From the NCBI RefSeq assembly GCF_001885765.1, contig NZ_JXKD01000009.1, forward strand, positions 32,992 through 96,991: a stretch of 64,000 nucleotides of DNA, written 5' to 3'. The first letter of the stretch is position 1. Every line of letters begins with the position of its first letter. The notes beneath the pieces were generated by a model. That model was not told the origin of the DNA. It did no database searches and was given only the letters and a program-made list of their open reading frames with translations. Below are positions 53,565 through 62,556 of the stretch, piece after piece. The translations under genes and the position numbers were made by a program. The stretch comes from Enterococcus aquimarinus (lineage in GTDB: Bacteria > Bacillota > Bacilli > Lactobacillales > Enterococcaceae).

Positions 53565-54381
53565 GTTTGCCACCTGCTTTGACTACTTTTTCAATTTCTT
53601 CTGCATCATATTCCACCGGTACTTCTTTTCCAACTAATCGAACTTTTAAGACACGACTCATAAGATTCAACCCCACGACACGTCCTTTGCCGTCTGGTGT
53701 CATCACTTCTGTCCCATAGTCAGGTAATTCTCTTTTCGCCGCTTCATATTCATCATTTTCGTATTTCAGACAACACATTAAACGGCCGCACAATCCCGAA
53801 ATCTTAGTTGGATTTAAAGACAAGCCTTGATCTTTTGCCATTTTAATCGAAACTGGCACGAAATCACCTAGGAAAGTGGAACAACACAACTGACGACCAC
53901 ATGGGCCAATACCACCCAATATTTTCGCTTCATCGCGCACACCGATTTGACGCAGTTCAATACGCGTTCGAAAAGCACCCGCTAAATCTTTTACAAGTTC
54001 GCGAAAATCAATTCGTCCATCCGCGGTAAATTGAAAGACCATCTTACTACGGTCAAACGTATACTCCACATCCACCAATTTCATTGCCAATTGGTGTTGA
54101 TGGATTTTTTGCTTCGCGATAATCAAGGCTTCTTTCGCCTCTTTGATATTATCTTCATGTTGCTGAACTTCTTTTTCTGAAGCGAGATGTAGCACAGGTT
54201 TGAGTTCATCAGGAACATCTTCTTCTGCCATTTCTTTATTGGGAATTGCCACTTGGGCCATGTATTTTGCTTGTTGGGATTCGACTAAAACGTAATCACC
54301 GTACGAAAACTGCGTCTTACCTGGTGAAAAATAATAGATATGACCGGCACTACGGTAACGAACGCCTATGACTTCAACCAT
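53551..54381 (-). CDS. ricT: PSP1-domain protein RicT (YaaT)
   Basis: Subunit of the RicAFT complex (with YlbF and YmcA) that promotes RNase Y-dependent RNA maturation in Bacillus. The 276-residue protein contains the cysteine blocks IGPCGRQLCCSTFLG and ISGLCGRLMCCLKYE, which bind Fe-S clusters in Bacillus RicT, inside the PSP1 domain. AGGAGGAA precedes the ATG. It follows holB by 26 bases. Confidence 0.94.
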   Translation of the reverse strand: MVEVIGVRYRSAGHIYYFSPGKTQFSYGDYVLVESQQAKYMAQVAIPNKEMAEEDVPDELKPVLHLASEKEVQQHEDNIKEAKEALIIAKQKIHQHQLAMKLVDVEYTFDRSKMVFQFTADGRIDFRELVKDLAGAFRTRIELRQIGVRDEAKILGGIGPCGRQLCCSTFLGDFVPVSIKMAKDQGLSLNPTKISGLCGRLMCCLKYENDEYEAAKRELPDYGTEVMTPDGKGRVVGLNLMSRVLKVRLVGKEVPVEYDAEEIEKVVKAGGKHVHG

Positions 54382-54406
54382 GGGGTTTCCTCCTATCCAT
54401 TGAATC

Positions 54407-55345
54407 TCATTCTTTGAACAGTATTCTTAAGCTCAGTTGCTCCGCTACTCCTTGAAAAGGGACATTTGCTGCTAATTTTTGTTGTCCTTGTAAAATAATT
54501 TCGACTTCACGGTTGGCTGCGACTCCAGATACTTGATGCTGCAACATTTGGTTTCGCTCATTTTGAAAATAAAACAACAAAATTGCCAAAATATCTTGTT
54601 GCTGCTGTTTTTCTTTGGCGATTGTCATAATCGCTTTTTGAACGTAAATAAAAGCTTGGGAATCTTTCTTCTTTAAATAAAGAAACCACTGCTCAATAAC
54701 ATCCTTAGCACCATTAAACCATTCATCTTCCGAGATTTCAACTGCTTTGTGATAACTATTTGTTAGACTAGCTAAGAGATTGGCACTTTTTTCATTGATT
54801 CCATTATCTTGTAATTGTTTGACTAATTGTTGTTTGTTTAATGGGTTAAAATGAATGATTTGACACCGTGATTGAATTGTTGGCAACATCTTGCCTAAAC
54901 TCTCGACTTCCAGAATCGCTAACATTTCCCCTTCAGGCTCTTCCAAAAATTTCAACAAACTATTTGCGGCACTGACATTCATCGTATCGGCTTGCTGGAT
55001 GATAAAAATTTGCATCCCTTTTTCAAACCCTTTACGCGAAAATTCGCTTTGTAACTGACGAATTTGATCGACTTTAATCGATTGTCCTTCTGGTTGAATC
55101 ACGCGTACGTTAGGATGTTCCTCCATCTCAATTCGCTTACACTGAACACAATTCCCACATGGTTCTTCTTCCCTTACTTGCTGACAAAATAAACGTTGGG
55201 CTAACCATAGACTCAACTCATGTTTCCCTGTTCCTTTGTCTCCTTCAAAAAGATAAGCATGAGCGATTCGCCCATGCTTAATATTTTTTTTCATTAGAGA
55301 AAAGACATGGGCTTGATTTGTCGTTAAAAAATCTTGCACAGACAT
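54407..55345 (-). CDS. holB: DNA polymerase III subunit delta prime
   Basis: Clamp-loader subunit. The 312-residue protein has a degenerate P-loop (LFEGDKGTGKHELSLWLA), the zinc-binding cysteines in PCGNCVQCKRIE, and the SRC motif (TIQSRCQIIHF) of AAA+ clamp-loader subunits. It pairs with dnaX (further upstream here) and holA. GAGGAAAG precedes the ATG. Confidence 0.96.
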   Translation of the reverse strand: MSVQDFLTTNQAHVFSLMKKNIKHGRIAHAYLFEGDKGTGKHELSLWLAQRLFCQQVREEEPCGNCVQCKRIEMEEHPNVRVIQPEGQSIKVDQIRQLQSEFSRKGFEKGMQIFIIQQADTMNVSAANSLLKFLEEPEGEMLAILEVESLGKMLPTIQSRCQIIHFNPLNKQQLVKQLQDNGINEKSANLLASLTNSYHKAVEISEDEWFNGAKDVIEQWFLYLKKKDSQAFIYVQKAIMTIAKEKQQQQDILAILLFYFQNERNQMLQHQVSGVAANREVEIILQGQQKLAANVPFQGVAEQLSLRILFKE

Positions 55346-55360
55346 TTCTTTCCTCCTCGA

Positions 55361-55690
55361 TTAATATTGGTAGAAACCATCAATTGGCAACACAAACACC
55401 GTTGCGCCTCCCACTTCAACTTCAACAGGATAGGGTACTTGACCATCCATCGAAACATCGAGTGACATCGAACTTGATAAATATTGTTTTCTTGATTGAC
55501 ACGTTTTTTTAATGACTTCCAGTGCTTCCGGTACCCGAACTTCTTCGATCCCAATCATAAACGTGCTATTCCCTGCTTTTAAAAAACCTCCGGTAGAAGG
55601 CAATCTTGTTGCACGAATATTGGCATCAATAAAAGCATTCGCTAATCGGTTACTATCTTTATCTTGAACAATGGCCATTACTAATTTCAT
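55361..55690 (-). CDS. darA: Cyclic-di-AMP receptor DarA/PstA (YaaQ)
   Basis: A 109-residue PII-like protein that binds c-di-AMP. Family landmarks are MKLVMAIVQDKDSNRLANAF, ATRLPSTGGFLKAGNSTFMIG and the final VEVGGATVFVLP. Its downstream target in this group is not settled. The ATG overlaps the tmk stop (ATGA), so it is coupled to tmk. Confidence 0.96.
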   Translation of the reverse strand: MKLVMAIVQDKDSNRLANAFIDANIRATRLPSTGGFLKAGNSTFMIGIEEVRVPEALEVIKKTCQSRKQYLSSSMSLDVSMDGQVPYPVEVEVGGATVFVLPIDGFYQY

Positions 55691-56343
55691 ACACGTCCAT
55701 CTCCTTTAAAATAATCTGGATAACTCGCAACAATCACTTTAAAACTTTCATCGACAACTTCTTGTAATCCCGTTCGCGCATCGATTCGATGAATGCGTGA
55801 CGGATTTTCTTCTAACAATTTTAAGTAAGCATGACGCACTCGCTGATGGAATTCTAGTCCTTCTGAGTCTAAACGATCAATTTGATGCGTCCGATTTTGT
55901 TGAATCCGACGTAATCCTGTATCCGAATCAACGTCTAAATACAGGGTAAAATCAGGTTGGGTCCCTTCTGTTGCAAATTCATTTAGTTGGGCAATTTCAG
56001 CCATCCCAATTCGACGTCCCGCTCCTTGATATGCCAAAGAACTATCGACAAATCGATCACAAATCACGATTTTACCTGCATTTAAAGCAGGTAAAATGAC
56101 TTCTACTAGATGCTGACGACGAGCAGCTGCATAAAGTAACGCTTCTGTCCGTTCATCCATTTCGCCATGTCTTGGATCTAAAATAATTTGACGAATTTTT
56201 TCGGCAATCTTACTCCCACCGGGTTCTCTTGTTTTAATAATGCCTTTTTTTGCAAGCATTTGCAAGCGAGGATACAACTCATTAATGACACTCGTTTTTC
56301 CTGCACCATCTGGCCCCTCAATTGTTATGAAAATTCCACTCAC
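55687..56343 (-). CDS. tmk: Thymidylate kinase
   Basis: Phosphorylates dTMP to dTDP. The 218-residue protein has the P-loop TIEGPDGAGKTSVINEL, TREPGGSKIAEKIRQ (DRX-type loop region) and DRFVDSSLAYQGAGR. It starts with GTG at 56343, preceded by GGGGGAG. It overlaps darA by four bases. Confidence 0.97.
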   Translation of the reverse strand: MSGIFITIEGPDGAGKTSVINELYPRLQMLAKKGIIKTREPGGSKIAEKIRQIILDPRHGEMDERTEALLYAAARRQHLVEVILPALNAGKIVICDRFVDSSLAYQGAGRRIGMAEIAQLNEFATEGTQPDFTLYLDVDSDTGLRRIQQNRTHQIDRLDSEGLEFHQRVRHAYLKLLEENPSRIHRIDARTGLQEVVDESFKVIVASYPDYFKGDGRV

Positions 56344-56385
56344 GATTTACTCCCCCATCTAATCCTTCTTTTCGATTTCTATCGA

Positions 56386-56982
56386 TTAAAGCTCTCTGCG
56401 ACCTTCAACCGCTTTTAGTAGCGTCACTTCATCGGCGTATTCAATATCACTACCAACCGATAATCCATGGGCTAAACGCGTCACTTTAATCCCGGCAGGT
56501 TTGATTAAACGAGAAAGATACATCGCTGTCGCTTCGCCTTCGGTCGTCGCATTGGTTGCGATAATCACTTCTTTCACCGTTTCGTTGTGCAAACGACTAA
56601 TTAAACTTGCTAAGTTAATGTCTTCTGGACCAGTTCCTTCCATCGGTGACAGCACCCCATGTAAGACATGATAGAGTCCGTGATATTCGCGAACTTTTTC
56701 TAAAGCCATCACATCTTTGGCTTCTTCCACCACGAGAATAGTTCCTTGATCCCTTGTTTTATCACGACAAATGCTACAAGGATCTTCCTCGGTTAAATTC
56801 CCACAAATATGACAAAAACTTAAATCTCTTTTGGCACTTAACAACGATTTTGCAAATTCCGTCACGACTTCATCTTTCATTTCAATCGTATAAAAAGCAA
56901 GACGGGTCGCTGTTTTTTGACCAATCCCTGGTAAGTTCATATAGCTTGCAATCAATCTTGCAATCGGCTCAGGATATTGCAC
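56386..56982 (-). CDS. recR: Recombination protein RecR
   Basis: RecF-pathway mediator that loads RecA at gaps. The 198-residue protein has the helix-hairpin-helix [16 protein letters not shown], zinc finger [18 protein letters not shown], and Toprim domain ([19 protein letters not shown]). It starts with GTG at 56982, after AGGGG. It follows ybaB by 22 bases as in most Firmicutes. Confidence 0.97.
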   Translation of the reverse strand: MQYPEPIARLIASYMNLPGIGQKTATRLAFYTIEMKDEVVTEFAKSLLSAKRDLSFCHICGNLTEEDPCSICRDKTRDQGTILVVEEAKDVMALEKVREYHGLYHVLHGVLSPMEGTGPEDINLASLISRLHNETVKEVIIATNATTEGEATAMYLSRLIKPAGIKVTRLAHGLSVGSDIEYADEVTLLKAVEGRREL

Positions 56983-57004
56983 TCTTCATTCCCCTAACTT
57001 TTGA

Positions 57005-57319
57005 TTAAAATCCAGGTAGCCCTTTGGTGTATTTACCCATGACAGCTTCCGTTTCTTTTTCAATTTTTTGAATGACATCATTCACGGCCATTGTCACTAA
57101 ATCTTGTAACATTTCCGCATCATCTGGATCGATAATCGCCGGATCAATGATAATTTCTTGAATCCGTTTATCTCCTTTACCGTAAGCTTTGACATACCCA
57201 TTCGTCGCTTCACCGACAAATTCGCGTTCATTTAATTCTTCTTGTGCTTTAACCATTTCTTTTTGCATTTTTTGTACTTGTTTCATCATGCCTTGCATGT
57301 TACCCATTCCTCGCATCAT
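57005..57319 (-). CDS. YbaB/EbfC family nucleoid-associated protein
   Basis: A small dimeric DNA-binding protein. The 104-residue sequence opens MMRGMGNMQGMMKQVQK, with the family segment EEDPA-type IIDPAIIDPDDAEMLQDLV near the C-terminus. I prefer the ATG at 57319, about nine bases after GGAG; the longer reading is within the Shine-Dalgarno. It lies between dnaX and recR, the universal position. Confidence 0.95.
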   Translation of the reverse strand: MMRGMGNMQGMMKQVQKMQKEMVKAQEELNEREFVGEATNGYVKAYGKGDKRIQEIIIDPAIIDPDDAEMLQDLVTMAVNDVIQKIEKETEAVMGKYTKGLPGF

Positions 57320-57343
57320 TGTGCCTCGCTCCATTTCTTTTAA

Positions 57344-59095
57344 TTAAGATTCTTCTTCAATAATTGTCGCTAAATCGCCAAATAATTCTTGCGCTTTTTC
57401 AACGACAAGGGCTTCTTGTTCTTCTTGTTGCATATGATCTATTGTACCACTTTCTTCTTCCGAAGGTTCAACCACTGACAATTGACTTGCTTGCGCCTGA
57501 TAGCCACTTAAAAATTCTTGCCGGAGTTCTCCCCAATTTTCTTTCGGGATGAAGACAATTTCAGGTGCATAATCTTGAATTAAATTACTTAAATGATTAT
57601 GTAAAGATAAGCTTAACGCATCATCGTTCGCGGCTCTTTGACAAATAATTTCGTATTCGAAGGCGATAATTAAGCCATTTGGACTTGCCGCCTTTGGTTC
57701 ACTCGACCGTAACATTGCTTTATGCGTAGCCGGTAAAAACCCTAGCAGTTCTTCCCAAGCGAACTTAACTTGTTCTAAGTTCGGTCTAGTCGCCTCTTGT
57801 AAGACGCGAAATACTTTTTCTCTTGGCAAGCGGAAACTTGACGGTGTTGCTTTGACTCGTTTGGCTGATTGATCCACCGAATTAGTCGCTACTTGCACAC
57901 CATTTGTTTTAAATGCCTTAACTTCTTGTTGCAATTGTTTAATCGCTTCTTTTAATTGCGTGATTTCTTGTTGATCAACAGGACTACTTTGCGCAAGCGT
58001 GGTTGGCTGTTTAGCTTGCGTACTTCCTAACTTCACCATCGCAACTTCTAAATAAATCTTTGGATTTGTCGTTAAACGCACGTCATTTTGGGTTGCATTT
58101 AAAATATCAATCCATTGATATATTTGCGTGGGATCAATCGTTTGGGCCATTTCTTTAAACTGATCCGTCAAGGTATTGGATTGATCCGCTAACAAAGAAG
58201 GGGCCTGTTGGTAAATTAATAAATCGCGACAATACGCGAGTAAATTTTCCAGTAAGCGTCGACTTTCTTTCCCTGAAGCTAAAATGTCATCCAACTGCTG
58301 CAAAGCAATCGCGACTTGTTGTTCATGCCAGGCTAACACGAGTTGATCCATTAACTCAAACGTTAAACTTCCCGTCACTTCAAAGGCGTCCGCTAACGTG
58401 ATTTTACCGTCACTAAAAGAGATGCCTTGATCTAAAATACTTAACGCATCGCGCATCCCACCTTGTGCCGCTTGCGCAATCACTTGTAGTGCCTCTGGTT
58501 CAAACGCAATCTCATTAACCGTCAAAATATGGACTAAGTGGTCGACAATATCTTGCGTTTGGATTCGTTTAAAATCAAACCGCTGGGTTCTTGAAATAAT
58601 GGTCGCCGGAATTTTATGCGGCTCTGTGGTCGCTAAAATAAAAATGACATTCTTTTTTGGCTCTTCTAACGTCTTTAATAATGCATTAAAGGCACCGGTA
58701 GAAAGCATATGAACCTCATCGATAATATAAATCTTATACGTTGCTTGGGTCGGTGCATAGTTAGCTCGTTCACGAATGAACCGGATTTCTTCCACGCCAT
58801 TGTTACTTGCCGCATCGATTTCGATGACGTCTTCTTGCGTTCCCGCCGTAATTGACTGGCAAATCTCACACGTGTTACACGGTTCTCCGTCTTCTTTATT
58901 GGGACAATTAATGGCCTTGGCAAAAATTTTTGCGGCACTTGTTTTCCCTGTTCCTCTAGGGCCCGTAAATAAATAAGCATGGGATATTTGATTTTGCACA
59001 ATTGCATTTTTCAATGTTTGTGTGATTGCCTTTTGCCCAACAATATCTTCAAATCGCTGAGAACGCCATACACGATACAATGCTTGATAAGCCAT
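57344..59095 (-). CDS. dnaX: DNA polymerase III subunit gamma/tau
   Basis: Clamp-loader ATPase. The 583-residue protein has Walker A LFTGPRGTGKTSAAKIFA, zinc cysteines CPNKEDGEPCNTCEIC, DEVHMLS Walker B and the SRC motif ISRTQRFDF; the C-terminal domain binds the polymerase. I start at 59095 (MAYQALYRVWR), after GAGG. I see no slippery heptamer that I could call, so tau is probably the sole product. A TATAAT at 59130-59135 may be its -10. Confidence 0.97.
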   Translation of the reverse strand: MAYQALYRVWRSQRFEDIVGQKAITQTLKNAIVQNQISHAYLFTGPRGTGKTSAAKIFAKAINCPNKEDGEPCNTCEICQSITAGTQEDVIEIDAASNNGVEEIRFIRERANYAPTQATYKIYIIDEVHMLSTGAFNALLKTLEEPKKNVIFILATTEPHKIPATIISRTQRFDFKRIQTQDIVDHLVHILTVNEIAFEPEALQVIAQAAQGGMRDALSILDQGISFSDGKITLADAFEVTGSLTFELMDQLVLAWHEQQVAIALQQLDDILASGKESRRLLENLLAYCRDLLIYQQAPSLLADQSNTLTDQFKEMAQTIDPTQIYQWIDILNATQNDVRLTTNPKIYLEVAMVKLGSTQAKQPTTLAQSSPVDQQEITQLKEAIKQLQQEVKAFKTNGVQVATNSVDQSAKRVKATPSSFRLPREKVFRVLQEATRPNLEQVKFAWEELLGFLPATHKAMLRSSEPKAASPNGLIIAFEYEIICQRAANDDALSLSLHNHLSNLIQDYAPEIVFIPKENWGELRQEFLSGYQAQASQLSVVEPSEEESGTIDHMQQEEQEALVVEKAQELFGDLATIIEEES

Positions 59096-59222
59096 CTTCA
59101 TCCACCTCATTTTTAAATCACTATCTATTATTATACGAAATATTTCCTGAAAAAACTACAATTTACCAAAACTATTCTTAGCCTCTCCTCCTTGCGACGG
59201 ATACTAAAAAGAAATGGACTTA

Positions 59223-59231
59223 TGGTATAAT
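59223..59231 (+). promoter_or_regulatory. Extended -10 promoter of the membrane-stress module
   Basis: TGGTATAAT (59223-59231): a TGn-extended, perfect -10, 49 bases before the SPFH-protein start. No clear -35. Confidence 0.6.
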
Positions 59232-59279
59232 CAATTTATAATCATATTTTCATCAAAAAAATTGAATGGAGGATCTAAC

Positions 59280-60521
59280 ATGGGTTTAATTAAAGCAGCA
59301 ACAAGTACAATTGGTGGTGGTTTTGCCGATCAATGGTTAGAGATTATTGAGCCAAACGACATGAGTGATACGACTGTTTTTACAAAAGGGGTAAAAGTTC
59401 GTAAAGACAGTAAAAGAGGATCAAATCGCAAGGGCACGGATGATGTCATTACCGATGGTTCAGTCGTACACGTTTATCCCAATATGATGATGCTACTCGT
59501 CGATGGCGGGAAAATTATTGACTATACCGCAGAAGAAGGCTATTACACAATCAAAAATGATCTAGCCCCTTCCATGTTTAATGGTTCCTTAAAAGGAGCG
59601 ATTGCTGAAACATTTGATCGCTTTAAATTCGGTGGCGTAACGCCCCAAAAGCAACAAGTTTTTTATGTGAACTTACAAGAAATTAAAGGCATCCGTTTTG
59701 GGACATCTTCGCCCTTAAACTATTTTGATAATTTTTATAATGCCGAGCTCTTCTTGCGCGCACATGGGAATTATTCGATTCGAATTACCGATCCGATTTT
59801 ATTTTATACGAATGCGATTCCTAAAAACAAAGATCGCGTGGATATTAACGAAATCAACGAGCAGTACTTATCGGAATTTTTAACTGCCCTGCAAGCAACG
59901 ATTAATCAAATGTCAGCCAACGGAGAACGGATTTCGTATGTTCCTTCAAAAAGTATGGAATTAAGTCGTTACATGGGGACTGTCTTAGATGAAAGTTGGA
60001 ACCAACTACGCGGGATGGAAATTGTCTCCGTTGCGGTCGCAAGTATTTCTTATACGGATGATTCAACCAAATTAATTAATATGCGTAACCAAGGAGCCAT
60101 GCTTGGTGATCCAAGTATTCGCGAAGGCTTTGTGCAAGGTTCGATTGCCAAAGGAATGGAAGCAGCTGGTAGTAACGCAGCGGGTGCCACAACCGGTTTT
60201 ATGGGTGTTGGGATGGGCATGAATGCCTCAGGTGGTTTCTTCCAACAAGCTTCGCAAACCAACCAACAGCAAATGGAACAACAAAAAGCGCAGCAACAAG
60301 CACAACAAGCCGATCAGTGGACGTGTTCCGAGTGTGGCACTGAGAATACCGGGAACTTCTGTAGTCAGTGCGGCACAGCCAAACCCAAAGCGCAAACCGC
60401 GCCCGCAGTGAGTATCAAATTAAAATGTCACGCTTGTGGCCAGCCTGTCGAATTAGCAAATGGCGTTCCAAAGTTTTGCCCCGAGTGCGGCCAGCCGTTT
60501 CAAGGAGTACCCCTAGACTAG
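59280..60521 (+). CDS. SPFH-domain protein with C-terminal zinc ribbons (YdjI-like)
   Basis: A 413-residue protein related to Bacillus YdjI and to viral-core-like SPFH proteins. N-terminal SPFH/virion-core region (MGLIKAATSTIGGGFADQWL, then about 60-290), an Ala/Gln-rich linker (QQASQTNQQQMEQQKAQQQA region), and two C-terminal zinc ribbons (CSECGTENTGNFCSQCG and CHACGQPVELANG with CPECGQPF). No signal peptide or membrane helix. I start at 59280 after GGAGGA; longer readings lack family sequence. It is the first gene of a three-gene operon with ATG/stop spacing of 15 bases to the next. Confidence 0.85.
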   Translation: MGLIKAATSTIGGGFADQWLEIIEPNDMSDTTVFTKGVKVRKDSKRGSNRKGTDDVITDGSVVHVYPNMMMLLVDGGKIIDYTAEEGYYTIKNDLAPSMFNGSLKGAIAETFDRFKFGGVTPQKQQVFYVNLQEIKGIRFGTSSPLNYFDNFYNAELFLRAHGNYSIRITDPILFYTNAIPKNKDRVDINEINEQYLSEFLTALQATINQMSANGERISYVPSKSMELSRYMGTVLDESWNQLRGMEIVSVAVASISYTDDSTKLINMRNQGAMLGDPSIREGFVQGSIAKGMEAAGSNAAGATTGFMGVGMGMNASGGFFQQASQTNQQQMEQQKAQQQAQQADQWTCSECGTENTGNFCSQCGTAKPKAQTAPAVSIKLKCHACGQPVELANGVPKFCPECGQPFQGVPLD

Positions 60522-60536
60522 TAAAGGAGGATTCTG

Positions 60537-61619
60537 ATGGATATTATTACACATAAATGTCCTAACTGTGGTGGTGCGTTAACCTTTGATCCAAGTGATC
60601 AAAAATTCCACTGTCCGTATTGTTTCAGTATTTTTACGGAGCAAGAAGTGACCGATTTTGAAGAAAAACAAAAAGAAGCCACAATGCAAAACGAAGCACC
60701 TCCTGTGACAGACGAACACAGCGAGTCACCACCTGAAAACACAATGAGTCTCTTTCTTTGTCCAAGTTGCGGCGCTGAGATTGTGACGGATGAAACGACA
60801 GCTGCTACCTATTGTTATTTCTGTCATAACCCAGTTGTTTTATCTGGCCGTTTAAGTGGCGATTTTTTACCAAATAAGGTTTTGCCATTTAAAATTGAAA
60901 AAGAAGAAGCCGTCAAACAGTTCCTTGCTTGGACTAAGAAGAAGTGGTTCGTGCCGCCTTATTTCTTTGACCAAAGCCAAATTGAAAAACTCACAGGTGT
61001 CTACTTCCCTTACTGGGTCGTAAATGCGAATGGTCAAGGAGAACTCTCAGGAACTGGCACGACCTTGCGCATTTGGCGTGTCGGTGAGATTGAATACACA
61101 GAAACCAAACAATTCGCCGTCGAGCGTCAAGGGAACATTCAATTTAATGATTTAGTCAAGAATGCCTTGTCGAAAAATACGCAACAAAAGATGGTGGAAA
61201 GTGTACAACCCTTCCCGATTGACCAAGCGATTGATTTTAAAAATCAATATTTAGCCGGTTTTCAAGCAGAAAAAAGAGATATTGAATACCAAACCCTTTC
61301 TGAGAATGTCAAAAAAGAATTAACAGAGTACGGCGAATCAATCTTACGAAATTCCGTTAATGGCTACACGAATTTCCGTCAATCAAATAGCCAGTTAACA
61401 CTCGAAAAAATTGACAAGCAGTACATGCTATTACCGGTTTGGTTAGTGACGTATCGCAACAAACAAGACTCAGATACGATCTTTTACTATGCGATGAATG
61501 GCCAAACAGGTAAAGTGAGCGGTGTCTTACCGATTAGTTATAAGCGACTTGGTTTAGTGACAGGCGGCATTTTTGCCGTGATCGCGATCTTGCTGATGAT
61601 TGGAGGGTATTTCATATGA
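60537..61619 (+). CDS. Zinc-ribbon membrane protein (YdjG-like, TFIIB-type zinc finger)
   Basis: A 360-residue protein: two N-terminal zinc ribbons (CPNCGGALTFDPSDQKFHC and CPSCGAEIVTDETT with CYFC), a middle domain, and a single C-terminal membrane helix (GGIFAVIAILLMIGGYFI), so the bulk is cytoplasmic. This matches Bacillus YdjG, a component of the ydjFGHI stress operon, which in Bacillus also has a PspA homologue. GGAGG precedes the ATG. Its stop overlaps the next start by four bases. Confidence 0.82.
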   Translation: MDIITHKCPNCGGALTFDPSDQKFHCPYCFSIFTEQEVTDFEEKQKEATMQNEAPPVTDEHSESPPENTMSLFLCPSCGAEIVTDETTAATYCYFCHNPVVLSGRLSGDFLPNKVLPFKIEKEEAVKQFLAWTKKKWFVPPYFFDQSQIEKLTGVYFPYWVVNANGQGELSGTGTTLRIWRVGEIEYTETKQFAVERQGNIQFNDLVKNALSKNTQQKMVESVQPFPIDQAIDFKNQYLAGFQAEKRDIEYQTLSENVKKELTEYGESILRNSVNGYTNFRQSNSQLTLEKIDKQYMLLPVWLVTYRNKQDSDTIFYYAMNGQTGKVSGVLPISYKRLGLVTGGIFAVIAILLMIGGYFI

Positions 61620-62425
61620 ACGTCAAAAAAACGCTCGTCAGTCTCCTATTCATTTTCAGTTTTCTTTTGTTCACACCAGCAGTCTTTGCGCAAGGCGTGA
61701 CCGTCACAGACAATGCGGGTCTCTTTACCGCTGAAGAAATCGCAGAATTAACTGACTTAGCGACGGATATCAACCAAACCATTAAAGGGGAAGTCTTCAT
61801 CGTCACGACGACTGACAATACGCAAGATCCTGAAACATTTGCCGATGATTTCTTACGCGAACAAATTGGCAATGACAATAACGGTTCCGTTTTACTTTTA
61901 GATATGGGACAAAGAGAAATTTATATTTCAACTTCTGGGAACATGATTGATTACCTCACGGACTCGCGGATTGAGCAAATCTTAGATAGCGTGTATGAAG
62001 GCATGACTGAAGCAAATTATATTCAAGCTGCTCGAAGTTATTTAACGATGAGTCAATCCTTCATCGAAAGTGGCGTTCCAAGAGGTCATTATCGGGTTGA
62101 TCGCGACACCGGGAAAATTACCTATTATAATGTGCTGACGTTTGGCGAAATCCTTTTTGCCATCATCACGGCTGCGATTATTAGCGGCGTCGTCTTCTTT
62201 ATCGTCAAATCACGCTATCAAATGAAATCTGGGACGTACACCTATCCGTTTCTTGAACAATCAAACTTTCAATTAAACAAAAAAGAAGATCGATTAACCA
62301 ATTCTTTCATCACGACTCGACGGATTCCAAAGCCACCAGCAAATACTGGCGGTGGTTCCGGCGGCGGAAGCACCACCCATTCAAGCGGTGGCGGTACATT
62401 TGGTGGCGGTGGCAGAAGTTTTTAA
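61616..62425 (+). CDS. TPM-domain protein with signal peptide and glycine-rich tail (YdjH-like)
   Basis: A 269-residue protein: signal peptide (VSLLFIFSFLLFTPAVFAQG), TPM domain (VTDNAGLFTAEEIAELTDLA ... GNDNNGSVLLLDMGQREIYI), one membrane helix near residue 185 (ILFAIITAAIISGVVFFIV) and an extremely Gly/Ser-rich C-terminus ending GGGTFGGGGRSF. This is the YdjH/YgcG plan. The ATG overlaps the preceding stop, so the three proteins are likely made together and act at the membrane. Confidence 0.87.
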   Translation: MNVKKTLVSLLFIFSFLLFTPAVFAQGVTVTDNAGLFTAEEIAELTDLATDINQTIKGEVFIVTTTDNTQDPETFADDFLREQIGNDNNGSVLLLDMGQREIYISTSGNMIDYLTDSRIEQILDSVYEGMTEANYIQAARSYLTMSQSFIESGVPRGHYRVDRDTGKITYYNVLTFGEILFAIITAAIISGVVFFIVKSRYQMKSGTYTYPFLEQSNFQLNKKEDRLTNSFITTRRIPKPPANTGGGSGGGSTTHSSGGGTFGGGGRSF

Positions 62426-62440
62426 TTCTGAAATTCGCCA

Positions 62441-62480
62441 AGCAGAAATGATGAGACTTTTTCATTGTTTCTGCTTTTTT
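62441..62480 (+). terminator. Terminator of the membrane-stress module
   Basis: Arms AGCAGAAA and TTTCTGCT with an inner stem, followed by six T. Confidence 0.85.
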
Positions 62481-62485
62481 ACATT

Positions 62486-62500
62486 AATTGTCAGAAAATA
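62486..62500 (+). promoter_or_regulatory. CodY box upstream of ilvE
   Basis: AATTGTCAGAAAATA, 13 of 15 matches to the CodY consensus. It ends directly before the -35. The larger inverted repeat ATTAATTGTCA/TGACAATTAAT (62483-62512) includes it. Confidence 0.65.
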
Positions 62501-62529
62501 ATGACAATTAATTTCATAAATGCTATACT
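62501..62529 (+). promoter_or_regulatory. Promoter of ilvE
   Basis: ATGACA (62501-62506), 17-base spacer, TATACT (62524-62529), 28 bases before the ilvE start. CodY binding at 62486-62500 would touch the -35. Confidence 0.65.
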
Positions 62530-62556
62530 AATGAAAATTAAAAAGGGGATAACGCA

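Noticed and set aside
59096..59279. Signal recognition particle RNA (often near dnaX)
   Set aside because: The conserved SRP helix 8 sequence is not present in this gap.
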